Source: Oscillospiraceae bacterium
GTDB taxonomy: Bacteria; Bacillota; Clostridia; Oscillospirales; Oscillospiraceae
NCBI GenBank assembly: GCA_017480395.1
Contig: JAFVAS010000148.1
Coordinates: 1-11,356, forward strand
Direction: 5' to 3'
Length of the DNA: 11,356 nucleotides
Part shown: positions 1 through 6,661 of the stretch, one piece after another
Position numbering within the stretch: the first letter of the stretch is position 1
Layout of the letters: the number at the start of each line of letters is the position of its first letter
The notes under the pieces: generated by a model
Databases searched by the model: none
What the model saw: only the letters and a program-made list of their open reading frames with translations
What the model was told of the DNA's origin: nothing
Made by a program: the position numbers and the translations under genes

Positions 1-585
1 TTCAGCATGCGGGATCGGGTGATGGGGGAGGCGGCCTTTGAGACCGACTATCGCTTCAAGACGGAGGATCACGCGGCGGCTTTTGCCCAGATGACCAACG
101 TGCTGGAGCAGCAGGGTTTGCCCACCTATCGCCTCAAAGACCGGGCGGAGGGCCGGGAGGCCGTCCGCATGATGTTGCTGGTGGTGAACGTCTTCTCCTA
201 TGGCTTCATCATTCTCATCTCCCTGATCGCGGGGGCCAACGTCTTCAACACCATCTCCACCAGCATCATGCTCCGCCGCCGGGAGTTCGCCATGCTGAAG
301 AGCATCGGCTTGGGGGAGCGGGGCTTCCGCCGGATGATGCACTACGAGTGCATGATCTACGGGGCGAAGGGCCTGGCCCTGGGCCTGCCGGTGTCGCTGC
401 TGATCACCTACATCATCTACCGAGTGAGCAGGACCGCGCTGGAGCAGTCCTTCTATATTCCCTGGTATGCCGTCGTCATCGCGGTGGGCAGCGTGTTCCT
501 TGTGGTCTTTGCCACCATGCTCTATGCCACATCCAAGCTGAGGGGAGACAACCCCATCGACGCGCTGAAGAACGAGGCGATCTAG
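1..585 (+). CDS. FtsX/MacB-type ABC transporter permease, C-terminal part (5' truncated by window)
   Basis: The frame is open from base 1 to the TAG at 583-585, so the gene starts outside the window; the ATG at 7 is only internal. About 194 residues are visible. A soluble stretch, presumably the end of the large extracytoplasmic domain, is followed by three hydrophobic segments at about residues 57-80, 117-138 and 152-174, counted from the ATG at 7. Between the first two lies the family hallmark, a cytoplasmic loop reading RRREFAMLKSIG followed by a second short helix. The last residues, DNPIDALKNE, are the usual end of FtsX-domain permeases (NPxxALR/K). Such proteins pair with a LolD/MacB-type ATPase and act in lipid, peptide or antimicrobial export or in mechanotransmission. 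The substrate cannot be told from this fragment. Family assignment is firm; function is open. No terminator is evident after the stop. Confidence 0.88.
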   Translation, partial: FSMRDRVMGEAAFETDYRFKTEDHAAAFAQMTNVLEQQGLPTYRLKDRAEGREAVRMMLLVVNVFSYGFIILISLIAGANVFNTISTSIMLRRREFAMLKSIGLGERGFRRMMHYECMIYGAKGLALGLPVSLLITYIIYRVSRTALEQSFYIPWYAVVIAVGSVFLVVFATMLYATSKLRGDNPIDALKNEAI

Positions 586-607
586 GAGAAAATCCGCGCC
601 AGTCGGG

Positions 608-635
608 TTGCATTTTCCCGCCGCATGGGTATACT
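608..635 (+). promoter_or_regulatory. Weak candidate promoter for the lactate dehydrogenase gene
   Basis: A TATACT box at 630-635 matches the -10 consensus at five of six positions. TTGCAT at 608-613, 16 bases upstream, matches the -35 at only three of six. Transcription would start near 642, leaving a leader of about 16 bases that begins right at the ribosome site. The gene could instead be read from upstream, since no terminator is seen after the permease. Confidence 0.3.
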
Positions 636-642
636 GGAGGGC

Positions 643-650
643 AGGAGGTG
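643..650 (+). promoter_or_regulatory. Ribosome binding site that fixes the ldh start
   Basis: AGGAGGTG lies seven bases before the ATG at 658. This favours that codon over the in-frame ATG at 625, which would put the ribosome site inside the coding sequence and add 11 unconserved residues. Confidence 0.85.
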
Positions 651-657
651 CATTTGT

Positions 658-1611
658 ATGGCAGTCAATGATCGAAAGGTCGCCATGATCGGCCTGGGCT
701 TTGTGGGCTCGGCCTCCGCCTTTGCGCTGATGCAGAGCGGCCTGTTCTCCGAGATGGTGCTGGTGGACGTGGACGAGAAAAAGGCAGAGGGGGAGGCCCT
801 GGACATCAGCCACGGCCTGCCCTTTGCCAAGCCGATGAAGATCTACGCCGGGGGATATGACGATGTGGCGGACGCCGCCGTGATCGTCGTCACCTCCGGC
901 GCGGGGCAGAAGCCGGGGGAGACCCGGCTCGACCTGGTGCGCCGGAACGTGGCGGTGTTCCAGTCCATCCTCCCGGAGATTGCAAAGCGAAACTGTGAAG
1001 GAATTCTGCTTGTCGTCGCAAACCCGGTGGATATTCTGACCTATCTGTCCGCCAAGCTGTCCGGCCTGCCGGAGAACCGGGTGTTCGGCACCGGGACGGT
1101 GCTGGACACGGCGCGGCTGAAGTATCTGCTGGGGGAGCACCTGAACGTGGACAGCCGGAGCGTGCACGCCTTCATCATCGGGGAGCACGGTGACAGCGAG
1201 ATCGCCGCCTGGAGCAGCGCCAATGTCTCCGGGGTGCCGCTGGACAAGTTCTGCGAGATGCGGGGCCACACCCACCACGAGGAGGCCATGCGCCAGATCG
1301 CCGAGGGCGTGAAGAACAGCGCCTACGAGATCATCGAGAAGAAGCGGGCCACCTATTTCGGCATCGCCATGTCGGTCAAGCGGATCTGCGAGGCCATCGT
1401 CCGGGATGAAAAGTCCATTCTGCCGGTGTCCACCGTGCAGCACGGCCAGTACGGCGTGGAGGGCGTGGCGCTGAGCATGCCCGCCGTGGTGGGCAGAACC
1501 GGGGTGGAGACGCTGGTTCCCATCGAGCTCAGCGACGCGGAGCAGGCCAGCCTGCGCCGGAGCGCCAGGACGCTCCGAGGGGTGATGGACGAGGTGCTGG
1601 GCCCCGATTAA
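658..1611 (+). CDS. ldh: L-lactate dehydrogenase
   Basis: Predicted 317-residue cytoplasmic enzyme that reduces pyruvate to L-lactate with NADH, regenerating NAD+ in fermentation. The length is normal for the LDH/MDH family. An N-terminal Rossmann fold has the dinucleotide motif GLGFVG (residues 12-17), with Asp37 at the end of the second strand placed to bind the adenosine ribose of NAD. The substrate-specificity loop reads GAGQKPGETRLDLV. Gln84, not Arg, at the discriminating position points to lactate rather than malate dehydrogenase, with Arg90 as the mobile-loop arginine. Later come VVANPVDILTY, GTGTVLDTARL (Asp150, Arg153) and the catalytic histidine in GEHGDSE (His177). The start at 658 is set by AGGAGGTG. 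A strong terminator follows, so it is probably transcribed apart from the zapA operon. Whether it needs fructose-1,6-bisphosphate cannot be judged by eye. Confidence 0.95.
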   Translation: MAVNDRKVAMIGLGFVGSASAFALMQSGLFSEMVLVDVDEKKAEGEALDISHGLPFAKPMKIYAGGYDDVADAAVIVVTSGAGQKPGETRLDLVRRNVAVFQSILPEIAKRNCEGILLVVANPVDILTYLSAKLSGLPENRVFGTGTVLDTARLKYLLGEHLNVDSRSVHAFIIGEHGDSEIAAWSSANVSGVPLDKFCEMRGHTHHEEAMRQIAEGVKNSAYEIIEKKRATYFGIAMSVKRICEAIVRDEKSILPVSTVQHGQYGVEGVALSMPAVVGRTGVETLVPIELSDAEQASLRRSARTLRGVMDEVLGPD

Positions 1612-1629
1612 ATCTCATATTTTTTGGAC

Positions 1630-1656
1630 AAAACCGGGCGGAAACCGCCCGGTTTT
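1630..1656 (+). terminator. Intrinsic terminator after ldh
   Basis: A perfect 12-base-pair stem (AAAACCGGGCGG at 1630-1641 with CCGCCCGGTTTT at 1645-1656) closes an AAA loop. The 3' arm ends in four T. It lies 18 bases past the ldh stop and separates ldh from the zapA promoter. Confidence 0.88.
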
Positions 1657-1714
1657 GCGCTGTGTACAGCAAAAGCGCATTACAGCTTTTGTGGGCCGGG
1701 CAAACAAAATGAAA

Positions 1715-1760
1715 TTCACATAATATTTTTATTTTCAAACGGGAGAAACTATGCTATAAT
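1715..1760 (+). promoter_or_regulatory. Extended -10 promoter with AT-rich upstream element, driving the zapA operon
   Basis: A perfect TATAAT at 1755-1760 is preceded by TGC at 1752-1754, an extended -10. A -35-like TTTTCA at 1732-1737 (four of six) stands 17 bases upstream. The 1715-1735 stretch is nearly all A/T, unlike the GC-rich surroundings, and may act as an UP element. The start point would be near 1767, giving a leader of about 69 bases before zapA. This is the only strong sigma-A-type promoter I see ahead of the eight-gene run. Confidence 0.78.
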
Positions 1761-1777
1761 GCTACTATCCATAATTA

Positions 1778-1792
1778 GGCGCAGTCTGCGCC
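1778..1792 (+). other. Small hairpin in the zapA leader
   Basis: GGCGCA at 1778-1783 pairs with TGCGCC at 1787-1792 around a GTC loop. It falls about 11 bases after the predicted transcription start and has no T-run, so it is not a terminator. It may stabilise the 5' end of the long mRNA or be chance. No known riboswitch or leader class is recognised. Confidence 0.4.
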
Positions 1793-1821
1793 CATGAACC
1801 ATACAGATAGAATTTTGATAT

Positions 1822-1827
1822 GGGAGG
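1822..1827 (+). promoter_or_regulatory. Ribosome binding site that fixes the zapA start
   Basis: GGGAGG sits eight bases before the ATG at 1836. The ATG at 1794 in the same frame has no ribosome site and would add 14 residues not expected in ZapA. Confidence 0.8.
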
Positions 1828-1835
1828 CTATTTCT

Positions 1836-2153
1836 ATGAAGAACAAAGTCACCGTCACCATCGCCCAGCGGGAGTACACCCTGATCTCCGACGAGGGGGA
1901 GGCCTATGTCAACAAGGTCGCTGAATTTGTCAACGAGCAGATCCGGGAGGTGACCAAGGCCTCCGGCGTCTCCGCGGTGGACGGCGCCGTGCTGGCCGCG
2001 GCCAACATTGCCGATTCCTACTTCCAGGAGATGGAGGCCACCGAGCGGCTGCGCCGTCAGCTGAAGGAGGCCCTGGATGAGACTACCCAGATGAAGGCCG
2101 AGCTCAGCGAAGCCAAGCGGGAGATCTTCCGCCTGAGCAGCGGCAAGAAGTAA
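1836..2153 (+). CDS. zapA: Cell division protein ZapA
   Basis: Predicted 105-residue cytoplasmic protein of the ZapA family, which binds FtsZ filaments at midcell and promotes their bundling. The N-terminal part (about residues 1-45) has the small alpha/beta globular pattern of the family: strands KVTVTI and REYTLIS, then the conserved stretch EAYVNKVAEFVNEQI. A long helix from about residue 50 to 100, rich in Ala, Glu, Arg and Leu, fits the coiled coil that drives tetramer formation. The length matches Firmicutes ZapA. It is the first gene of the run, and the 24-base gap to the U32 gene is a pairing commonly seen in Clostridia. The start is chosen on the ribosome site at 1822-1827. Confidence 0.9.
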   Translation: MKNKVTVTIAQREYTLISDEGEAYVNKVAEFVNEQIREVTKASGVSAVDGAVLAAANIADSYFQEMEATERLRRQLKEALDETTQMKAELSEAKREIFRLSSGKK

Positions 2154-2177
2154 TCTTTTTTCGGGAAACGCATCATC

Positions 2178-4259
2178 ATGCTGGAGCTGCTTGCCCCCGC
2201 CGGTTCCCGGGAGGCGGTCACCGCCGCCGTCCAGAACGGGGCGGACGCGGTCTACCTGGGCTTTGGGGATTACAACGCCCGGCGCAACGCGAAAAATTTC
2301 ACCCGGGAGCAGCTGCTGGAGACGGTGGAATACTGCCATGTCCGGGGGGCGAAGGTCTATCTCACGCTGAACACCCTGCTCTCCGACGGGGAGCTGTCCG
2401 GCGCGGCGGAGGACGTCCGCTTTGCCTCCGACGCGGGGGTGGACGCCGTGCTGGTGCAGGATCTCGGTGTCGCGGGCATGGTGCGCCGGGCGGCCCCGGA
2501 TCTGCCCCTCCACGCCAGCACCCAGATGTCGGTGATGAACCTGGACGGGGTGCGCCAGTGCGCCGACCTGGGCTGTGTCCGGGCGGTGCTCGCCCGGGAG
2601 CTGCCCGCCGACCAGATCGCCCACATCTGCGCCCATTCCCCCATTGAGATCGAGGTGTTTGTCCACGGGGCGCAGTGTATGTGCTACTCGGGACAATGCT
2701 TCTTCTCCTCCGTCGTCGGCACCCGGAGCGGCAACCGCGGCCTGTGCGCCCAGCCCTGCCGGCTCCGCTACGGCTGGGGAGATCGGGCGGATCGGGCGCT
2801 CCTCTCGCTGAAGGATATGTCCCTGGCCGGACATCTGCGGGAGCTGGAGGAGATGGGGGTAGCCTGCGCCAAGATCGAGGGGCGGATGAAGCGGCCGGAG
2901 TATGTGGCGGTGGTCACCGGCATCTACGCCCGGGCCCTTCGGGAGGGGCGGGAGCCCACCGGCGATGAGCTGGAGCAGCTCCGGCAGGCCTTCTCCCGGC
3001 AGGGCTTTACCGACGGCTACTTTGCCGACCGTACCGGACGGCATATGTTCGGCACCCGCCAGGAGGAGCAAGAGCCCAAGGCGCTGTTTGACGCGGCCCG
3101 GGCCGACTATGGCCGGGAGCGCAGCCGGGTTCCGCTGACCGCCGACCTGACCATGAGAGGGGACGCCCCGCTCATCCTGCGGGTCACCGACGGCGAACGC
3201 ACCGTCGTCGCCCAGGGGGAGCCGCCCCAGCTCGCCCGGAACCGGGCCACCACCGCCGAGGAGGCGGAGGGGCGGCTGGCCAAGACCGGCGGCACGCCCT
3301 ATTCCTTTACACAGATTCATGTGGACGCCGATGACGGCCTGATGGTTCCGGCGTCCCAGCTCAATGCCCTGCGCCGGGACGCGCTGGAGCAGCTGACCGC
3401 CCTGCGGGGCGCGCCGCCTGTCCGGCGGAGGGGGGCGTTTGCGCCCTCCGCCCATGCGGGGCCGGTCTTTTCCGCGCCGGAGCTGACGGTCTCCCTGCGC
3501 CGGGGGGAACAGCTGACCGAGGCGCTGTTGACGCGCCGCCCGGCGGTGGTTTACCTCCCGCTGGAGGAGGCCGAGGGCTGTGCGCCCCGCTTTGCAGGGG
3601 CTGCGGCGCTGGGGGTGGAGCTGTCTGTCACCCTGCCCCGGGTGCTCTGGGATCGGGAGATCCCCCAGGTGGAGCGGACGCTGCGCCGATTGAAAGAAAT
3701 GGGTGTCACCTCCGCTCTGGTGACCAATCTGTCGGGCATCGCCCTGGCCCGTCGCGCCGGACTGAAGGCCCGGGGGGACTTCGGGCTGGAGGTCTACAAC
3801 AGCGAGACGAGCCAGGCCCTGGAGGAGCTGGGGCTGGCCTCGGTTACATTGTCCTTTGAGCAGCGGCTCTCCCGGATCCGGGACCAGCGCAAGCCCCTGC
3901 CCGCCGAGGCGCTGGTCTATGGCCGACTGCCCCTGATGATCACGGAGAACTGCATCTACCGGGCCCGGGACGGCAAGTGCCGCCGCGGCTGCGAGGGGGA
4001 GCAGGCCATCATCGACCGAAAACAGGCGCGGTTCCCGGTGCTGCGGGCCTACGGCTGCCGCAACGAGATCTTCAACAGCCTGCCCCTCTGGCTGGCGGAC
4101 AGGGACGACTGGCGGCGGGCCGGACTCTGGGCGGGGCGGCTGCAATTCACCGTGGAGACGCCGGAGGCGTGCGTATCCATCCTGGATGCCTACCGCGCAG
4201 GAGGGGGTCCGGCTCCGGAGCGCTATACAAGAGGTCTCTATTACAGAGACGTGGAGTAA
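2178..4259 (+). CDS. Peptidase U32 family protein (RlhA/YdcP-like, probable Fe-S RNA hydroxylase)
   Basis: Predicted 693-residue protein with the standard U32 opening ELLAPAG. The family signature is at residues 159-177 (ExF..GA.C....G.C...S), followed by NRGLCAQPCR and KIEGRMKRPEY. Cys167, Cys174, Cys190 and Cys230 fall where U32 members such as UbiU and TrhP bind a [4Fe-4S] cluster; this mapping is by analogy. The middle and C-terminal parts resemble the DUF3656-bearing long form, like E. coli RlhA (23S rRNA C2501 hydroxylation), with a further Cys-rich stretch near the end (ENCIYRARDGKCRRGC). Although the family was named for collagenase activity, studied relatives act in RNA or ubiquinone hydroxylation, so RNA modification is the better guess. 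The ribosome site is weak (GGGAAA at 2163-2168). The start is supported by family alignment. Confidence 0.87.
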   Translation: MLELLAPAGSREAVTAAVQNGADAVYLGFGDYNARRNAKNFTREQLLETVEYCHVRGAKVYLTLNTLLSDGELSGAAEDVRFASDAGVDAVLVQDLGVAGMVRRAAPDLPLHASTQMSVMNLDGVRQCADLGCVRAVLARELPADQIAHICAHSPIEIEVFVHGAQCMCYSGQCFFSSVVGTRSGNRGLCAQPCRLRYGWGDRADRALLSLKDMSLAGHLRELEEMGVACAKIEGRMKRPEYVAVVTGIYARALREGREPTGDELEQLRQAFSRQGFTDGYFADRTGRHMFGTRQEEQEPKALFDAARADYGRERSRVPLTADLTMRGDAPLILRVTDGERTVVAQGEPPQLARNRATTAEEAEGRLAKTGGTPYSFTQIHVDADDGLMVPASQLNALRRDALEQLTALRGAPPVRRRGAFAPSAHAGPVFSAPELTVSLRRGEQLTEALLTRRPAVVYLPLEEAEGCAPRFAGAAALGVELSVTLPRVLWDREIPQVERTLRRLKEMGVTSALVTNLSGIALARRAGLKARGDFGLEVYNSETSQALEELGLASVTLSFEQRLSRIRDQRKPLPAEALVYGRLPLMITENCIYRARDGKCRRGCEGEQAIIDRKQARFPVLRAYGCRNEIFNSLPLWLADRDDWRRAGLWAGRLQFTVETPEACVSILDAYRAGGGPAPERYTRGLYYRDVE

Positions 4260-4262
4260 ACT

Positions 4263-4700
4263 ATGAGTGAGACGATACAGATCAAATATTTTTATCCCGA
4301 TATGGAGCGCCTGGCCTACATCGGCGGCAAGTCGGACTGGATCGACCTGCGCTGTGCCGAGCGCACCGAGCTGAAGCGGGGCGAGTTCAGGCTGATCCCC
4401 CTGGGGGTGGGCATGCGCCTGCCCGCCGGGTACGAGGCCCATGTGGTGCCCCGCTCCTCCACCTTCAAAAACTGGGGCATTCTCCAGACCAACTCCATGG
4501 GGGTCATCGACGAGAGCTACTGCGGCGACAACGACCAGTGGCGGCTTCCGGTCTATGCCACCCGGGACACGGTGATCGAGGCCGGGGATCGCATCTGCCA
4601 GTTCCGCATCGTCGCCCACCAGCCCCAGATCGTCTTCGACGAGGTGGAGCGCCTGGAGGAGGCGGATCGGGGCGGCTTTGGCAGTACGGGGGCCCGATGA
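4263..4700 (+). CDS. dut: dUTP diphosphatase (dUTPase)
   Basis: Predicted 145-residue trimeric-type dUTPase, hydrolysing dUTP to dUMP and pyrophosphate. This keeps uracil out of DNA and feeds dTMP synthesis. All five family motifs can be placed. Motif 1 is SDWIDLR (24-30) and motif 2 is PRSS (63-66). Motif 3 is GVIDESYCGD (80-89), with the water-activating Asp83 and Tyr86. Motif 4 is GDRICQ (108-113) and motif 5 is the P-loop-like RGGFGSTG (136-143). Two motifs are unusual: motif 1 lacks the common AGxDL glycine, and motif 3 runs on into DNDQWRLPVYA. A dCTP deaminase relative is less likely because motif 5 is complete. It starts three bases after the U32 stop, with TGGAG inside the end of that gene, and its TGA overlaps the maf start, so it is translationally coupled on both sides. 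Confidence 0.87.
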   Translation: MSETIQIKYFYPDMERLAYIGGKSDWIDLRCAERTELKRGEFRLIPLGVGMRLPAGYEAHVVPRSSTFKNWGILQTNSMGVIDESYCGDNDQWRLPVYATRDTVIEAGDRICQFRIVAHQPQIVFDEVERLEEADRGGFGSTGAR

Positions 4701-5290
4701 TGGACAGAATCGTCCTGGCCTCCGGCTCTCCCCGCCGCCGGGAGCTGCTGCACCAGATGGGCATTGATGACTTTGAGGTGCTGGCCGCCCGGGGAGAGGA
4801 GACCGCCCCGGCGGGGCTGACCCCGGCGGAGCTGGTGCGGCATCTCGCCCTGCAGAAGGCCCGGGAGGTCGCCGCCCTCCGCCCGGAGGCGACGGTGATC
4901 GGCGCGGACACCGTGGTGGTGCTGGACGGGGCGGTGCTGGGCAAGCCGGCGGACGCCGGCGACGCCCGGAGGATGCTCTCCGCCCTCTCGGGCCGCGCCC
5001 ACCAGGTCTACACCGGGCTGGCGGTGCTGCGGGGCGGGCGCACGATCTCCCACGCGGAGTGCACCCAGGTGCACTTCCGGGCGCTGACGGCGGAGGAGAT
5101 CGACGCCTACGTCGCCACCGGCGAGCCCATGGACAAGGCGGGGGCCTACGGCATTCAGGGCCGGGCCTGCACCCTGATCCGGGGCATCGAGGGAGATTAC
5201 TACAATGTGGTCGGCCTGCCGGTGTGTGCGCTGTATGAGGCGCTGGGACGCCTGGAGGCCGAGACAGAGAGAAAGGAACCTCTTCCTTGA
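4697..5290 (+). CDS. maf: Maf-family nucleoside triphosphate pyrophosphatase
   Basis: Predicted 197-residue cytoplasmic house-cleaning enzyme. Maf proteins cleave non-canonical or excess nucleotides (dTTP/UTP or m7GTP types) to the monophosphate, and in Bacillus Maf has been linked to septum inhibition. Visible motifs are LASGSPRRRELL (residues 7-18), VIGADTVVVLDG with the catalytic Asp71, LGKP, the LSGRAHQVYTGLAV stretch and the KAGAYGIQGRA loop followed by IEGDYYNVVGLPV. The wording of the loop is more like the dTTP/UTP (YhdE) group, but I cannot be sure of specificity. Two adjacent ATG codons (4697 and 4700) are possible; the first overlaps the dUTPase stop by four bases. The stop overlaps the TTG start of mreC. 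Its place just before mreC matches the classical maf-mre neighbourhood. Confidence 0.92.
   Translation: MMDRIVLASGSPRRRELLHQMGIDDFEVLAARGEETAPAGLTPAELVRHLALQKAREVAALRPEATVIGADTVVVLDGAVLGKPADAGDARRMLSALSGRAHQVYTGLAVLRGGRTISHAECTQVHFRALTAEEIDAYVATGEPMDKAGAYGIQGRACTLIRGIEGDYYNVVGLPVCALYEALGRLEAETERKEPLP
5273..5289 (+). promoter_or_regulatory. Ribosome site and TTG start of mreC
   Basis: AAGGA at 5273-5277 lies nine bases before TTG at 5287-5289, which overlaps the maf stop (TTGA). The first in-frame ATG is 12 codons later, inside the membrane anchor, so TTG is preferred. Termination and restart at this overlap would couple MreC to Maf translation. Confidence 0.7.
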
Positions 5291-6129
5291 GAAATTTTGT
5301 ACGAAACAATGGTATATGGGTCATGATCCTGGCGTTGCTGCTCACCGCCTTTCTCAGCGTGGGCTCCGTCTTTCTGCCCGGGCTGATCGCCCCGGCCAGC
5401 CGGGCGCTGCATGTGCTGGGCACCCCCTTCCGGGCGGTGGCCACCGCCTTTGCCGATCGGGTGGAGGCGGTCTATGACTATGCCTTCCGCTATCAGGCGC
5501 TGAAGGATCGGGTGGAGGTGCTGGAGGCCCAGGTGGCGGAGATGGCGGAGGAGAACCGCACCGCCGAGGACGCCCTGGCGGAGAACGAGCGGCTGCGGGA
5601 GCTGCTGCAGCTGCGGCAGGCCCGCAACGACCTGACCTTCGAGTCTGCCCGGATTACCAAGTGGTCGGGCAACAGCTGGGAGTCGGTGATGACCATCAGC
5701 AAGGGTACCACCAGCGGCGTCCAGCTGAACATGTGCGTGGTGACGGAGAACGGCTATCTGGTGGGCGTGGTGACCGACGTCGGCCCCAACTGGGCCACGG
5801 TGACGACGCTGATCGACCCCGGTACGTCTCTGGGCGCGATGGTGGATGAGACGTCGGAGAACGCCATCCTGACCAGCGACCTCGACGCCATGAGCCAGGG
5901 CCTGTGCCGCCTGAGCTATGTGGATATGTCCGCGCAGCTGGCGGTGGGGAACACCGTGCTGACCTCCGGCTTGGGGGGCGTGTTCCCCGCCGGGCTGCCC
6001 ATCGGCACCGTGACTGAGACCGGCGTCACCGCCTCGGGCATGGAGCGCTATGCCCTGGTGGAGCCCCTGGCCCAGCTGAAGGAGCTCAAGCAGGTCTTTG
6101 TCATCAAGGCCTTTGACACAGTGGAGTGA
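5287..6129 (+). CDS. mreC: Rod shape-determining protein MreC
   Basis: Predicted 280-residue membrane-anchored scaffold of the side-wall elongation complex, working outside the membrane and contacting PBP2 and MreD. A short basic N-terminus (RNFVRN) precedes one membrane segment at about residues 10-30. A coiled coil rich in Glu, Leu and Ala follows at about 65-112, with NERLRELLQL near its end. Then comes the two-lobed beta domain, with VVTENGYLVGVVTDVG (151-166), a segment ending in DPGTSLGAM, and the hallmark SGLGGVFPAGLPIGTV (227-242). The length is typical. The TTG start is supported by AAGGA and by the position of the membrane segment. No mreB gene precedes it here; it directly follows maf. 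Confidence 0.93.
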   Translation: MRNFVRNNGIWVMILALLLTAFLSVGSVFLPGLIAPASRALHVLGTPFRAVATAFADRVEAVYDYAFRYQALKDRVEVLEAQVAEMAEENRTAEDALAENERLRELLQLRQARNDLTFESARITKWSGNSWESVMTISKGTTSGVQLNMCVVTENGYLVGVVTDVGPNWATVTTLIDPGTSLGAMVDETSENAILTSDLDAMSQGLCRLSYVDMSAQLAVGNTVLTSGLGGVFPAGLPIGTVTETGVTASGMERYALVEPLAQLKELKQVFVIKAFDTVE

Positions 6130-6138
6130 GGTGACGGT

Positions 6139-6645
6139 ATGCGCGGTGGCCGAAACGCGGTGGTGAGGTGGCTTGCCTACTCCGTCGCCTTTCTCATCAT
6201 CTATTTTTTCAGCGCGGGGGTGTTCAGCCGTTTTCCGCTGCACGGTGCGGTGCCGACGCTGATCCCCGTGGTGATCGCCTATGTCGCGGTGCGTGAGGGA
6301 AGTGTCCCCGGCGCCGCGTTTGGCATGTGTCTGGGCTGCTTTGGCTTTCTGGCCGAGCGGGGCATCACCCCGGGCATGGTGCTGCTGGGGGCGGTGATCG
6401 GCATGCTGGCCGGACTGGTCAAGGAGGGCCGCCCGACGCGGCTGCTGCTCATCAGCCTGGGCTGTGCCCTGGGAGCGCTGGTGCTGACGGAGGGGTTTCA
6501 CATCCTGTGGATCACCCTGTTCGGCGCGGCGGAGCGGGAGACGCTGCTCCACATCGCGGGGTATGAGATATTGTATTCAATGATCCTGGCTGTGCCGGCC
6601 TATCCGCTGATCCGCTTCACCTGGCGGAAGTTCAGCGGGAGCTGA
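6139..6645 (+). CDS. mreD: Rod shape-determining protein MreD
   Basis: Predicted 168-residue integral membrane protein of the elongation machine. It has about five or six hydrophobic segments, roughly at residues 11-30, 37-52, 56-72, 79-95, 101-127 and 142-160, with a positively charged C-terminus (TWRKFSG). The sequence is poorly conserved, as is usual for MreD, but size, topology and position between mreC and PBP2 make the call secure. A GAGGTGA ribosome site at 6128-6134 overlaps the mreC stop, four bases before the ATG. The gap to PBP2 is 16 bases. By family knowledge MreD bridges MreC and the transpeptidase and helps set PBP2 activity. Confidence 0.88.
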   Translation: MRGGRNAVVRWLAYSVAFLIIYFFSAGVFSRFPLHGAVPTLIPVVIAYVAVREGSVPGAAFGMCLGCFGFLAERGITPGMVLLGAVIGMLAGLVKEGRPTRLLLISLGCALGALVLTEGFHILWITLFGAAERETLLHIAGYEILYSMILAVPAYPLIRFTWRKFSGS

Positions 6646-6661
6646 CCGAGGAGGAGGTCCC

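Larger units (their letters stand above)
1612..1835. other. Intergenic region between ldh and zapA
   Basis: This is the longest gap in the window (224 bases). It holds the ldh terminator, then a weak possible second hairpin (AAAAGC 1671-1676 with GCTTTT 1685-1690), the AT-rich upstream element, the extended -10 promoter and a leader with one small hairpin. No small gene or RNA family is recognised. Confidence 0.75.

Noticed and set aside
625..657. Upstream ATG at 625 as the ldh start
   Set aside because: It would place AGGAGGTG inside the gene and add 11 unconserved residues. The ATG at 658 is ideally spaced.
1671..1690. Second hairpin after ldh (AAAAGC/GCTTTT)
   Set aside because: The stem is only six pairs with an eight-base loop and no T-run beyond the arm. 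It is much weaker than the terminator at 1630-1656.
4263..4700. dUTPase as a sign of a prophage
   Set aside because: Although phages often carry dut, no phage gene is nearby and the gene is tightly embedded and overlapped in a housekeeping operon with similar base composition.
1749..5444. A 1,231-codon open frame on the minus strand
   Set aside because: It is antisense to zapA, U32, dut, maf and mreC, which all have clear family motifs. The translation is Pro/Gly/Arg/His-rich without any recognisable domain. Long antisense frames are expected in GC-rich coding DNA.
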